This document shows positions 18,445-27,351 of a DNA stretch of 64,000 bases, one piece after another. The position numbers and the translations under genes are program-made. The stretch covers positions 1-64,000 of the forward strand of contig URAK01000003.1 of the NCBI GenBank assembly GCA_900545705.1, given 5' to 3'. This DNA is from an uncultured Opitutales bacterium. GTDB taxonomy: Bacteria > Verrucomicrobiota > Verrucomicrobiia > Opitutales > Intestinicryptomonadaceae. Numbering within the stretch: the stretch's first letter is position 1; every line of letters starts with the position of its first letter. The notes below the pieces were generated by a model. It was not told where the DNA came from, made no database searches, and saw only the letters and a program-made list of their open reading frames with translations.

Positions 18445-18870
18445 TCAGCGCAGCGCAAGCTCGAGCCCGCGCGATATGCTTTCGATATCGCCTCCTGAAA
18501 ATGAATTGCCGAGGGACTTGCGCCACTTTATTATTTTTTGCAAAATCGAGAGGTATGCCGAAACTCTTTTTTTGTCGACCGCCACCAGAACAATTATTTT
18601 AGCGCGGCAATCTTCAGTGGGCCAATCGACGCCCGATTCGCATATTCCCGCAAGCACGTATTCGCGGTCAAGACCCGCTATCCTTCCGTGGGGGACGGCA
18701 AGCCCCTCGTCGAGATACGTCGACGCAGTGTCTTCGCGCAAATATACGGCTTCTTTCAAATCATCGACTTTCTCGGGCGGCAGATTCGGCGAGAGTTCAT
18801 TCAGCAAAAATTCGAGGCATTCCGATTGATCGGCAAAATTTCCCAGGCAAATGGCTTTTATAAAAGGCAT
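18445..18870 (-). CDS. PTS EIIA protein, PtsN (EIIA-Ntr)-like
   Basis: A 141-residue protein with the fructose/nitrogen-type EIIA fold. The phosphorylated His61 sits in GLAVPHGRI, and the upstream YLREDTASTYLDEG matches the family. It carries no EIIB or EIIC parts and none occur nearby, so it is more likely regulatory than transporting. In other bacteria EIIA-Ntr controls potassium homeostasis and other systems according to its phosphorylation. Here it sits directly upstream of, and close to or overlapping, a ClC antiporter gene on the same strand, which suggests control of ion exchange. Confidence 0.85.
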   Translation of the reverse strand: MPFIKAICLGNFADQSECLEFLLNELSPNLPPEKVDDLKEAVYLREDTASTYLDEGLAVPHGRIAGLDREYVLAGICESGVDWPTEDCRAKIIVLVAVDKKRVSAYLSILQKIIKWRKSLGNSFSGGDIESISRGLELALR

Positions 18871-18977
18871 AATCTTATAATATCACAAAAGTACGGCAAA
18901 ACGTCAAGACAACTCGCCCGCCAATATGCCGCGCTGTAAAAATTTCTATCGGTTTTGCCGCGTTAAGGCAGAAGAAA

Positions 18978-20414
18978 TTATTCCGAGACTTCTAACATTA
19001 TAAATCCGTACGGCTCAAGGCGGAGAGAGAGTTTGTTTCCAGACTTGCACAGTTCGGCGCCTGAGGAAATCTTGGTTTTAAAGTTTTTGGAAGCGTCAAA
19101 ATCAATAAAAACGTCTGCTTGCGAGTTTTTAGTGTTAGCCGCGCAAATGAGAGTCTGGCACGAGCTTTTGTCGGCTCTTGCAAACGACACTATCTTTTCG
19201 GGAGAGGAATTTTTTAATGGGATAGTGGAGCCGCGGTACAATGCGGGCAGGCTTTTTTTCAATTCTACAAGTTTTTTTACAAATTGCATGCGCCGCTTTC
19301 CGTCGTCGGTAAGGGCGTTTGACCAGTCTATTCCAAGCCCGCCGTAATGCCGGTTTGAAAATATGCTGTGGCGCGAGGCGTCGGCGACTTCGTTGCCGTT
19401 ATATATAAAAGGCACTCCGTCTATCGAAAAGTTTAAGAATAAAATACTGTCTGTGCCCGCGCGACCTATTGACTTGTCCGGGCGTTTATCCCCAGCGTCC
19501 ATTGCCATGTCGTGGTTTTCCCTGCAGCGCAAAAATACGGAATTTTTCGGAAATTCCGACTTTTCGCGCGCGAGGGCCGAGATTAATTTTTCCGCAGAGC
19601 CCCCTTTCTCGTATACGTCTTTCAAAGCCCACAGCCAATAGAATCCGTAGCTTGCGTCATAGGCATGCAAATGGTTTTTCGGACGTATGCCTTCGCTGAA
19701 AAATAGAAAGCCCGGCTTTAATTTTCTCATTCTTTTTGCGCCCTCCTCCCAAAATGAAAGCGGTATAAGGTCTTCCACATCGCACCTAAACCCGTCGAAA
19801 TCGTACTCTTTGACGAGATATTCCATATTTCTAAGCATGTATTCGCGCAGCTTAGGGTTGCTGTAATCGAGCTGCGGAAATTTCCAGTCGCCGACTTTTA
19901 TAGAGCCGTCTGGGTTGCGCTTTACGAAATCTGGATGTTCGGATATTAAATCCGCCTTGGGACCGCAGTGGAAATAAACTATGTCGTAAACTACTTTCAG
20001 GCCCAGAGAATGCGCCTTTGCCACGAATTCCTTCAAGTCCTGCGGCGTCCCGTACTCGGGGTCTATTTTAAAATAGTCTTTTTGTCTGTAAGGATTTTTT
20101 GGGTTTTTCCCAAACGCCTTTTGCCTGCCGCTCCAAAAATCTTTATTTGCGTCGTCGTCCGCAAGGACGACCGGGCAAAGTTGTATGATGCCAACGCCAA
20201 GCGACGCCACGTGTTCGAGCAATTTTTCCCCCGCTTTCAGAGTTCCCGCCCTCGTGAACGGTCTCAAAAAAATTTGGTACACCGTGGATTTTGAAAATTC
20301 CTCCGAAACTGTGCGCGCCTCGCTTTGCGGGCACGGTTCGTCGTCGTACCTAACCTGTTGGGATAGCAATGGAAGTGCGCAAACGCACAATAAACTTATA
20401 AGCGTATACTTCAT
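18978..20414 (-). CDS. Exported alpha-amylase-family glycoside hydrolase (GH13)
   Basis: A 478-residue protein with a signal peptide (MKYTLISLLCVCALPLLSQ). The GH13 conserved regions occur in order: LKVVYDIVYFHCG (region I, atypical YFH for VNH), FDGFRCDVED (region II, Asp nucleophile), FLFFSEG (region III, Glu acid/base) and CRENHD (region IV). A short C-terminal beta domain follows. It should cleave or transfer alpha-glucans in the periplasm or outside the cell; the exact specificity is unclear. It is divergent from a six-hairpin glycosidase gene, and both are probably used in glycan uptake. No PUL-type transporter is adjacent. Confidence 0.88.
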   Translation of the reverse strand: MKYTLISLLCVCALPLLSQQVRYDDEPCPQSEARTVSEEFSKSTVYQIFLRPFTRAGTLKAGEKLLEHVASLGVGIIQLCPVVLADDDANKDFWSGRQKAFGKNPKNPYRQKDYFKIDPEYGTPQDLKEFVAKAHSLGLKVVYDIVYFHCGPKADLISEHPDFVKRNPDGSIKVGDWKFPQLDYSNPKLREYMLRNMEYLVKEYDFDGFRCDVEDLIPLSFWEEGAKRMRKLKPGFLFFSEGIRPKNHLHAYDASYGFYWLWALKDVYEKGGSAEKLISALAREKSEFPKNSVFLRCRENHDMAMDAGDKRPDKSIGRAGTDSILFLNFSIDGVPFIYNGNEVADASRHSIFSNRHYGGLGIDWSNALTDDGKRRMQFVKKLVELKKSLPALYRGSTIPLKNSSPEKIVSFARADKSSCQTLICAANTKNSQADVFIDFDASKNFKTKISSGAELCKSGNKLSLRLEPYGFIMLEVSE

Positions 20415-20566
20415 ATTTAAAATTTATATTTTCGCCCCGCCCAATTCCAAGTAAAAAAATTTGCCGCGCAAAGTGACCGGTAAATTCTGAGTTTTACTCT
20501 TGCTGAAAGAACGTTTTTTTGCCATATTTTTAATAAATACGGCTTTATTATTAGGGAGAGGTTATT

Positions 20567-22792
20567 ATGAAAAAAATATTGATTTCATTGATTTTTGCGA
20601 CGCAGGCGGTTTTTGGCGCAAGCCAGCCGCATAGCGTTGCAACCGAAGGCAAAGGCGCCGCGCCGACTGACGGATATACGCCCCCGATAATCGGAAACGG
20701 ATCGATTTGCACGAGCGTCGATTATCTCGGCGGACAGACGCAGCGCAAATACGTCAATTATTTTCCGGAGGTCGTCTGGGCCGGGCGGCGCACGAATCTT
20801 CCGTTTACGTCGCTTTCCACAATGGGGCACTTTGAGTGCGAAATTTCCGTTGACGGGGCGCCGCTCGGCGAGCCGATATCGTGGAGGCAAACTTTGAACA
20901 CGACGGAAGCCTACACCGAGTGCGAAGTGGAGTACGCATCGGCCACAGTGAAGACTGTCGCGTTTGTTCCGTACGGATACGATATGTTGGTTGTCAAAAA
21001 AACGGTTGCCCCTAAATCGGGCGGCGCGAAAACAGCCGACGTAAAATTCAAGTACAAGTTTACTGACAAAGACTCCACTTATCCTCCCGCGAGGACGATA
21101 ATGCGCCAGAGGCAATACGAAGCCCAGCCAAATTCGGCGTCTTTATTTTATACAATATTTGGGCATAAGGGCTATAACGGCGAGATATCCGCAACATCGT
21201 CCGCGCCCGCGAAAGTAATCACCGACAACACCTCAATAACTCTCGAATCCCATTTCGACCTCTCAAAGGGCGATGCGACTTCGGCATATTTTGTGACATA
21301 TGCCGACGATTTTAACAAGGGAAACCGCGAAAAGAACTCAGCCGCGCTAAAAAAATATATTTCTGAAAAGGGGTTTGAAGGCATATTTGCCGACCACAAG
21401 CAAAATTGGAAGAATTTCTGGGGTAATGAATTTGTGGCGCTTCCTGACGCCCCGATGCAAGACGCATACCAAACCGGCCTCTACCATCTGAGAACTGTAT
21501 GCACAAAATGGTCGTTCCCGGTTGGATTGATGGGGCATGGAGCGGCATGGTCCGGAAGATTCTTCGGGTTTGACGAAATGTTTGCGCAGTCCGGGGCAGT
21601 TTCTGCGGGCAAGTTCGACATTTCTGTGCGCACTCCGAATTTTAGAAAAGACCTTCTCCCGGTGGCAATGAGGAGAGTCCAGCACTACTCGGACAATTCC
21701 ATAAAAAAGTTCGGCGCCCGCTATGCGTGGGAATCGCTCGAAGACGGCTCGGAAGGTGCCCCCAACCCTGCTGGATTCTGGATTGACCATGTATTCCACA
21801 TGGCAAATATCGCCAACAGCTGCTGGAAACACTACCTTTACACGGGCGATAAAAAATTCCTCGAAGAAACGGCTTATCCGGTAATCCGCGAGTGCGCCGC
21901 GTTCTATTACTCCCACATGCTCTACGAGGACGCCGAAGGACGGACGATTTTTGGCAGATGCACGGACATCGAAAGGCTCGGGCCCGCAGTGCTCAATGCA
22001 TTTATGAGCTCTTGCGGGGCGATATACAATTTTGAAATAGCCGCGCGCGCGGCAGCGATATTGGGAGTAGATTCCGACTACGCCTCAAAGCTTTTGGCCG
22101 CCGCCAAAGGCCTGCGCGCAAGCCTCCCACACGACGAAGAAATGTACGTTCCGTTTGAGGGCTGCAAAGAAAAGAGTTTTGTGTCCATAACCGGGCTGTA
22201 CCCCTACACTATTTTCGACGAAAGCGAGAAAAAACAAGTCGCCGCCCTTTACGACTTCATGAAAAACATAAGCAAGGCCGGCAATATGTATCCTGTCGGG
22301 AATAAGACATGCACTTGGTACGCAGGCATACTTTCTTCCGCGCTCGCCAATATACGCGACTGCAATGGCCCTGAAACAATGCTCTCCGCCACTGCCCAAA
22401 CAACCGGCAAATTCGGCGAGACTTGGGAAATAAACGAGCCCGGAATCCGCAGCACTCCGTGGTTTACGACGTCCGCGGGCAGCTATGTGCACGCCGTCAA
22501 CCAAATGCTTGTCAACCCGCGCGAAAACGGCGAAGTGGACATAGCAGTCGCAGCCTCCCCCAAATGGGAAAACTACTCATTTGAGCTTCCGTCATACGGC
22601 GGGGCGAGAGTAAATGCAAAAGTGGAAAACGGCAAATTGGCGAGCCTTGAATATATTGGAGGCAAGTCGGACTCCCAAAAGCGCACCCTCGTGATTCCCA
22701 AGCGTCTGATACCGGAGGATAAAATTTCAAAAGACTGGGCGGCTGACGATAAATACTTTAAGATTCCGGTAAAAGGAAATTTTTCTCTCTAA
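20567..22792 (+). CDS. Exported six-hairpin glycosidase-like protein (GH65/GH95-like)
   Basis: A 741-residue protein with a signal peptide (MKKILISLIFATQAVFGAS). The N-terminal part (to about 260) is a beta-sandwich, followed by a linker and an (alpha/alpha)6 barrel (about 280-660), then a short C-terminal beta domain. Barrel landmarks include LMGHGAAWSGRFFGFDEMF and FGRCTDIERLGPAVLNAF; acidic residues in these are candidate catalysts. The layout is that of GH65/GH95-type enzymes, but I cannot assign a family or substrate. Its start is one of the few here with a good Shine-Dalgarno sequence (AGGGAGAGG, ending nine bases before the ATG). A strong terminator follows. Confidence 0.72.
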   Translation: MKKILISLIFATQAVFGASQPHSVATEGKGAAPTDGYTPPIIGNGSICTSVDYLGGQTQRKYVNYFPEVVWAGRRTNLPFTSLSTMGHFECEISVDGAPLGEPISWRQTLNTTEAYTECEVEYASATVKTVAFVPYGYDMLVVKKTVAPKSGGAKTADVKFKYKFTDKDSTYPPARTIMRQRQYEAQPNSASLFYTIFGHKGYNGEISATSSAPAKVITDNTSITLESHFDLSKGDATSAYFVTYADDFNKGNREKNSAALKKYISEKGFEGIFADHKQNWKNFWGNEFVALPDAPMQDAYQTGLYHLRTVCTKWSFPVGLMGHGAAWSGRFFGFDEMFAQSGAVSAGKFDISVRTPNFRKDLLPVAMRRVQHYSDNSIKKFGARYAWESLEDGSEGAPNPAGFWIDHVFHMANIANSCWKHYLYTGDKKFLEETAYPVIRECAAFYYSHMLYEDAEGRTIFGRCTDIERLGPAVLNAFMSSCGAIYNFEIAARAAAILGVDSDYASKLLAAAKGLRASLPHDEEMYVPFEGCKEKSFVSITGLYPYTIFDESEKKQVAALYDFMKNISKAGNMYPVGNKTCTWYAGILSSALANIRDCNGPETMLSATAQTTGKFGETWEINEPGIRSTPWFTTSAGSYVHAVNQMLVNPRENGEVDIAVAASPKWENYSFELPSYGGARVNAKVENGKLASLEYIGGKSDSQKRTLVIPKRLIPEDKISKDWAADDKYFKIPVKGNFSL

Positions 22793-22810
22793 AAAATAAA
22801 ATTTTTATAT

Positions 22811-22840
22811 AAAAAACGCCCCTTAACGGGCGTTTTTTTT
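22811..22840 (+). terminator. Terminator after the six-hairpin glycosidase gene
   Basis: An 11-bp stem, AAAAAACGCCC (22811-22821) with GGGCGTTTTTT (22828-22838) around CTTAAC. It is T-rich on one side and A-rich on the other, so it could work in both directions. It begins 18 nt after the stop codon. Confidence 0.9.
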
Positions 22841-22911
22841 GTCTATTGCGAAAAAAAATCCGGCAGCAGCAAGCGACTTTAATTTTGCGCAAGTATCCAT
22901 TCCTTCAAAAA

Positions 22912-22933
22912 GCGGAGAAATCCGCATTTTTTT
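22912..22933 (+). terminator. Second terminator-like hairpin in the prs leader
   Basis: GCGGA (22912-22916) pairs with TCCGC (22921-22925) across a GAAA tetraloop. One A and then seven T follow. It is separate from the first terminator by about 70 nt and lies 130 nt before prs. It may be a backup terminator, the end of a short RNA, or a leader attenuator. Confidence 0.5.
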
Positions 22934-23063
22934 GAGTGAAGCGAAAACTTTTTTGTAGGCAGATTCGCGGGCGCTGCGTATTTCATATTTAAGGCGAATT
23001 GCCTTGACTGGAAAAACGCGTGCGATAATTTTACAACACAATGGATTTTTCCAAGATAATCGC

Positions 23064-24020
23064 ATGAAAATTGACAATCTTAAAATATTTACCGGCAGGG
23101 CCCACCCCGCCCTCGCGCAATCAATCTGCAAAGAACTATCAATGCCCCTCGGCAACGCGGTAGTGGAATCGTTTCCGGACAGCGAAACGTTTGTAAAAAT
23201 AATAGACCATATCCGCGGCGACGACGTATTCATAATACAGCCTACAAGCAAGCCTTCAAACGAGAGCGTAATGGAGCTGCTAATAATGATAGACGCCGCC
23301 CGCAGGGCGTCCGCAAAGCGCATAACGGCGGTTCTCCCGTTCTTCGGATACGCGAGGCAGGATAGGAAAGACCAGCCAAGAGTGCCGATTACCGCAAAAC
23401 TCATAGCCAATTTGCTCGTTGCCGCAGGCGCAAACAGGGTTTTGACGCTCGATTTGCACGCGACGCAAATACAGGGGTTCTTTGATATCCCCTGCGACCA
23501 CCTCTACGCTTCCCCCGTTATTTACGACTATCTCGAAGGGCAGTCGTACATAAATAATCTAACAGTTTTCTCTCCCGACGTAGGCGGGCTGAAACGCGCC
23601 CAAAGCTACGCAACGCTTTTTGACTGCCCGCTCGGATTTATCGCCAAGCGAAGAATAAGCGCTGAAGTCGTGGAAGCGACAAGCCTTGTAGGCGAAGTGG
23701 AGGGGCGCGATATTTTAATTGTTGACGACATGACTGAAACCGCCGGCACGCTGACAGCTGCCGCCAAAATATTAAAATCCAAAGGGGCAAAATCAGTGAG
23801 GGCTGCAGTCACGCACGCGATACTTACAGAAACCGCATACGACAGGCTCTCGGAACATTGGCTCGACGAACTGATAATAACGGATTCAACGCCTCCGGAC
23901 GAGCGCTACAAGGAATATCCGATTACCGTTCTTCCTGTTGGGCATCTGCTTACGGAAGCGATTTTGAGAATCCACAACAATATGTCGGTGACGTCTCTTT
24001 TCAAAGTAAAGGGTTTTTAA
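23064..24020 (+). CDS. prs: Ribose-phosphate pyrophosphokinase (PRPP synthase)
   Basis: A 318-residue class I enzyme of standard length. Landmarks: ESFPDSET in the ATP region, FFGYARQDRK, the metal-binding DLHA at 130-133, the catalytic flexible loop around KRR at 195-197, and the PRPP loop LIVDDMTETAGT at about 218-229. It makes PRPP from ribose-5-phosphate and ATP for purine, pyrimidine, His and Trp synthesis. The start at 23064 is where family similarity begins; a 20-residue longer frame is unrelated. It stands alone between two terminators. Confidence 0.96.
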   Translation: MKIDNLKIFTGRAHPALAQSICKELSMPLGNAVVESFPDSETFVKIIDHIRGDDVFIIQPTSKPSNESVMELLIMIDAARRASAKRITAVLPFFGYARQDRKDQPRVPITAKLIANLLVAAGANRVLTLDLHATQIQGFFDIPCDHLYASPVIYDYLEGQSYINNLTVFSPDVGGLKRAQSYATLFDCPLGFIAKRRISAEVVEATSLVGEVEGRDILIVDDMTETAGTLTAAAKILKSKGAKSVRAAVTHAILTETAYDRLSEHWLDELIITDSTPPDERYKEYPITVLPVGHLLTEAILRIHNNMSVTSLFKVKGF

Positions 24021-24049
24021 CTGCTAATTCTCTTTCGCGTTTAGAAACA

Positions 24050-24075
24050 AAAAACCCCGCAAAAGCGGGGTTTTT
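24050..24075 (+). terminator. Terminator of prs
   Basis: AAAAACCCCGC (24050-24060) pairs with GCGGGGTTTTT (24065-24075) around AAAA, with further T after it. It lies 30 nt past the prs stop. Confidence 0.9.
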
Positions 24076-24146
24076 TTAGCACATATAGAAGCCTTTAAGC
24101 TTGAAAAAACGGGACGATTAAAAAAAATAACAAAAAACGCATTTCA

Positions 24147-24773
24147 ATGGACGAATTTTATTCGGATAATTTTTTTGAAGGGAACGCGCCAATCGGCTGG
24201 TCGGAGCGCGACTGGTTCGACTATCTAAAAAAATCGGAAAGAGAAATTTCTAAATTTGCGTCTGTCTATTCTGTAAATAGGCTGCGCGGGAAAAGCCTTG
24301 AAGAAATAGCAACAATAGCGGGCTGGCCAATACCTAAATTTGACGATGAATATTTTGAAGAGTCCGATGCGGAATTTTCCGATGAACCGTGGACCCTTCT
24401 AAACCACCCCGTGTATATAATAACGCGCGGATTGATGCGCTGCTTGCAGGAACATCTCGGCCGCGTGATAGCTGAAACCCTCATAAGCCCAATATTAGTC
24501 TGGGATATTTCAAAAACGATAGGCGAAACGTCTTTTTTTATGGCGCTTGGCGCAAATTCCACGGATCTGAGCGAAGACTTGCTCGCGCGGTGCAACTATA
24601 AGATGGCGGCAGTCAAGCTCAACGAGATAATCGCAAAACTCTCCGAGATAGGCATTCCCGAGTCCGAGCAAGGAGCCGAACGCATAAGGAGAATAAATGC
24701 AATAGTCTTTGATCTTCGCCAGTTATGCTTAAATCTCGCCGAACAATCTGCTGCCAAACCAAAAAATTTATGA
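24147..24773 (+). CDS. Uncharacterised acidic cytoplasmic protein
   Basis: A 208-residue protein that I do not recognise. It has no signal peptide or membrane segment, is rich in acidic residues (for example FDDEYFEESDAEFSDEPW) and appears mostly helical from residue 95 on. Codon use is like that of its neighbours, and its frame is clean, so it is a real gene. Its stop overlaps the start of the PhoD-like gene in an ATGA, so the two are translationally coupled and probably act together, although one is cytoplasmic and the other exported. The start codon has no clear Shine-Dalgarno sequence. Confidence 0.75.
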   Translation: MDEFYSDNFFEGNAPIGWSERDWFDYLKKSEREISKFASVYSVNRLRGKSLEEIATIAGWPIPKFDDEYFEESDAEFSDEPWTLLNHPVYIITRGLMRCLQEHLGRVIAETLISPILVWDISKTIGETSFFMALGANSTDLSEDLLARCNYKMAAVKLNEIIAKLSEIGIPESEQGAERIRRINAIVFDLRQLCLNLAEQSAAKPKNL

Positions 24774-26068
24774 CAATAAAAAAATCCCTAATATTTGCGT
24801 CCGTTGCGGCTGCTGCGACGGCTTTATCGGCAACCCAAACAATGGTAGGCGACGTTGGCGTCCGCGAGGCGCGCGTATGGTTTAACGACGCCGGCGCGGA
24901 CGTATCAGCGGCATGTGCGGCTGATGGTAAAAAATTTGACGGAAAAATAAAGAAAGCGTGCAATAATGTGGCAGGCGCGCCCGGAGTTGCAATATTCTCA
25001 GGATTAAAAGCCGGCACCGACTATGAATATTCGATAATCGGAAAAGACGGCAAAGTTGTCGCCTCCGGAGCTTTTAAGACAGCCCCCGACTACAAAGACC
25101 GCACTCCCCCGCCCGATTTCGCATTCGCTGTTTTTGGCGAAAACTATGTAAACGATAAAGAATTTGACCCTCCATTTAAGACACCCGGCGGCGAGTATGA
25201 GATATACTCTGCGGTGGCGTCAAAAAAGCCAGCATTTTGCATTTGGGCGGACGGGATGAACACTCTTAGAAACGCTGACGAGAGTTCGGTTTCAGCTAAA
25301 TTTTTAAGAGGTGTAGCAGCGAGGGATAGGGACGAAATAAAAGGCTTAATCTCAAAATTTCCAAACTACGGAGTTGTTGCAAGAAATTCGTTTTACGGCA
25401 AAAATAACGATTCAAATTCGGCAAATATCGCCGACGCCTCCGGCGCATTCGATATGCTTTGGGCAAATCCTGCGGCGCGCCCAGGGAGAGCTAACGCCTA
25501 CTCTTTCCAATACGCCGACGCCGAATTCTTTGTCCTTGACGACTGCACCAATAGATCCTACCTCGACTACCGCGACAATCGCCCATCGTATCTCGGGGAC
25601 GACCAGCTCATGTGGCTGATGGGCGCATTGCAAAACTCGAAGGCAAACTTTAAATTTGTGGTGCTAAATTCCCCATTTGCAAATCCGGTAGCTTCGCGCG
25701 ACAATTTTGCTTTTTCCGTAAATGAACGCAAAATTCTTTCAGATTTTCTCGTATTCTCAAAGATTCCTGGAGTTGTATTTATATCGGCGAACAAGCCCTA
25801 TGGCGAACTTTCGAGGCAAATAAGAGCGGGAGGCTATCCATTGTACGATCTCACCGTAGGGCCATTGACTGGGCGTCCGGTTGATGAAATAGCGGAGATG
25901 AATTATTTCCGTGTCCCGAGCAGTTCAATCACAAAGCGTTCCTTTGCGATGGTAAAGGTCGACGGGCCGGAAGACGACCGCGCAGTGACATTTACGTTTT
26001 TTGACTCAAAAGGCGGACAGATATTTTCATCGACGGTAAAGCTTTCTGAGCTTAAAAAATTTGAGTAA
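24770..26068 (+). CDS. Exported PhoD-like protein with degenerate metal site
   Basis: A 432-residue protein with a signal peptide (MTIKKSLIFASVAAAATALSA). A fibronectin-like N-terminal domain (about 22-105) is followed by a PhoD-type phosphatase fold: FFVLDDCTNRS (251-262), LGDDQLMWLMGAL, PLYDLTVGPLT. The catalytic positions are altered. Where the family has WDDHD-YG this has VARNSFYG (203-210), and where it has SGDxH this has SANKP (339-343). Only the Asp of the GDN motif seems kept (Asp161). It is therefore probably a non-enzymatic relative, perhaps binding rather than hydrolysing. It is coupled to the upstream unknown gene by an ATGA overlap. Confidence 0.75.
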   Translation: MTIKKSLIFASVAAAATALSATQTMVGDVGVREARVWFNDAGADVSAACAADGKKFDGKIKKACNNVAGAPGVAIFSGLKAGTDYEYSIIGKDGKVVASGAFKTAPDYKDRTPPPDFAFAVFGENYVNDKEFDPPFKTPGGEYEIYSAVASKKPAFCIWADGMNTLRNADESSVSAKFLRGVAARDRDEIKGLISKFPNYGVVARNSFYGKNNDSNSANIADASGAFDMLWANPAARPGRANAYSFQYADAEFFVLDDCTNRSYLDYRDNRPSYLGDDQLMWLMGALQNSKANFKFVVLNSPFANPVASRDNFAFSVNERKILSDFLVFSKIPGVVFISANKPYGELSRQIRAGGYPLYDLTVGPLTGRPVDEIAEMNYFRVPSSSITKRSFAMVKVDGPEDDRAVTFTFFDSKGGQIFSSTVKLSELKKFE

Positions 26069-26452
26069 TGCCTTTTTCATGGAAATTTGCTCCGCTACTG
26101 GAAATACAGCTTTGTAATTGCACGCGTGCAAATAAGTTTTCTTTGGCGTAAAATTTTAAGGCTTTCAAATTAATTTTAAAATGGGGCGGTGTTTCCGCTC
26201 TTTTTTTTTACCGCAGTGGATTTTGGTGACTAAATAAGGGAACTTTATAAGGTGAAAATTTTTAATCTTGCGCAAGCGCAATAAATTTAAGCTATCGCGC
26301 ATGAAATGGAATATTTTAATGTTGCGAAAAGAAATAAAGTCAAATTATCAGCCAAAAATGCGTCAGATACTCCAGGTTTTTGCGTCATTATAAAAAAGGT
26401 ATTAAAATCAAATGCAAAATTACCCTGTTTTTTATTCGCATCTTTCTTAATT
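26069..26452. other. AT-rich spacer with a terminator and two short palindromes
   Basis: No gene is seen. A terminator-like hairpin lies at 26182-26209. Two perfect short palindromic elements occur: TTGCACGCGTGCAA at 26118-26131 and TTGCGCAAGCGCAA at 26268-26281. They share the outer TTGC/GCAA and could be protein sites or chance. Confidence 0.5.
26182..26209 (+). terminator. Terminator after the PhoD-like gene
   Basis: GGGCGG pairs with CCGCTC (one G-T pair) around TGTTT and is followed by nine T. It lies about 115 nt past the stop. Confidence 0.6.
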
Positions 26453-27088
26453 TTATGCCCCTGATAGAGGGTGGGAATTTTTTATGAAAGACTTGTACGC
26501 TTCCAACGATAGTTCGTATATCTCATTCGCAACCGTTAATTCCGCACTTATAGAATTGTGCCCGATGCAGTCTATAATAAATTGATTTGTATTGTTATTT
26601 GTTTTGCAGATAAATAGAGCGATTGAAGTATCTTTGCCAAATCTTGAAAAATCGCCATTGTAATTTTCATATAGCTTGCAATTTTTTGCGTAAAGCGCCG
26701 ATAATTTTTTGAAAATATTTTTTTGGGTATCCGACATAGAATCATACGCAAAAAATTCAACCCCCACATCATATTTATTTCTCGTTATAATGCAAATCCC
26801 AGAGTCGTAAATAAAAATGCCTCTATATTCATAGTTTCCATCGCAACCGTATATTATGCCGAAAAAAAAGTCCGCCTTTAAATTCCCAGCTTCAGCTGAA
26901 AGATTTTTAAAAAATAAATCTCTTACATTAGCAATTTTTAATATCTTGGAATTCTGAATTCGCCTTACTTCGGGGTGGTTATTGAGCAGATTTTGCGATT
27001 TATCAATTAGCGCATTGTTCGAGGCTCCGCACGCAGTTGATATTTTGAATATCAACAATAGAAATGCTAAAAAATATATTTTATCCAT
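26453..27088 (-). CDS. Uncharacterised exported protein in an AT-rich region
   Basis: A 211-residue protein, not recognised. It starts MDKIYFLAFLLLIFKISTACG, a signal peptide; the Cys near residue 20 could be lipidated, but the preceding residues are not an ideal lipobox. The mature part is rich in Asn, Lys, Ile and Tyr and has several Cys (GCDGNYEYRG, NCKLYENYNG, FICKT, IIDCIGH). The base composition is clearly more AT-rich than the flanking metabolic genes, and it stands alone between AT-rich spacers. Together these features suggest recent acquisition or a fast-evolving accessory gene. Confidence 0.6.
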   Translation of the reverse strand: MDKIYFLAFLLLIFKISTACGASNNALIDKSQNLLNNHPEVRRIQNSKILKIANVRDLFFKNLSAEAGNLKADFFFGIIYGCDGNYEYRGIFIYDSGICIITRNKYDVGVEFFAYDSMSDTQKNIFKKLSALYAKNCKLYENYNGDFSRFGKDTSIALFICKTNNNTNQFIIDCIGHNSISAELTVANEIYELSLEAYKSFIKNSHPLSGA

Positions 27089-27293
27089 ATAAATCATACA
27101 TATTTAAGACAAAAAAATTTTAATATTCGCAATTTTATAGTAAAGATTTTATTTAGTTTTATTTGTCTGCTATGTAAAGCCTTATAAATTTAGCTAAAGA
27201 TAAGAAATATAAATTTTTGCGCTAAGAGCTTAAATTCCGCAAAAATGACACCATTATAAACCTTCATTGAACTATGTGCAAAAGCAACAACTA

Positions 27294-27318
27294 ATAAACC
27301 CGTCTTGGACGGGTTTAT
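27294..27318 (-). terminator. Hairpin downstream of carA
   Basis: An 11-bp perfect stem, ATAAACCCGTC (27294-27304) with GACGGGTTTAT (27308-27318), around a 3-nt loop, about 35 nt past the carA stop. The U-tract on the minus strand is weak (TAGTTGTTGCTTTT), so termination may be incomplete. Confidence 0.65.
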
Positions 27319-27351
27319 AAAGCGCAATTTGCAGTTCTAAAATAGTTTTTT

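Noticed and set aside
16673..18526. ATG start of the ClC gene at 18526
   Set aside because: It would overlap the PtsN-like gene by about 80 nt and add an Arg-rich segment without family similarity; a GTG at 18421 fits better, though this is not proven.
22823..23410. 195-codon minus-strand frame across the prs leader
   Set aside because: Covers a terminator and the 5' part of prs and shows no family features.
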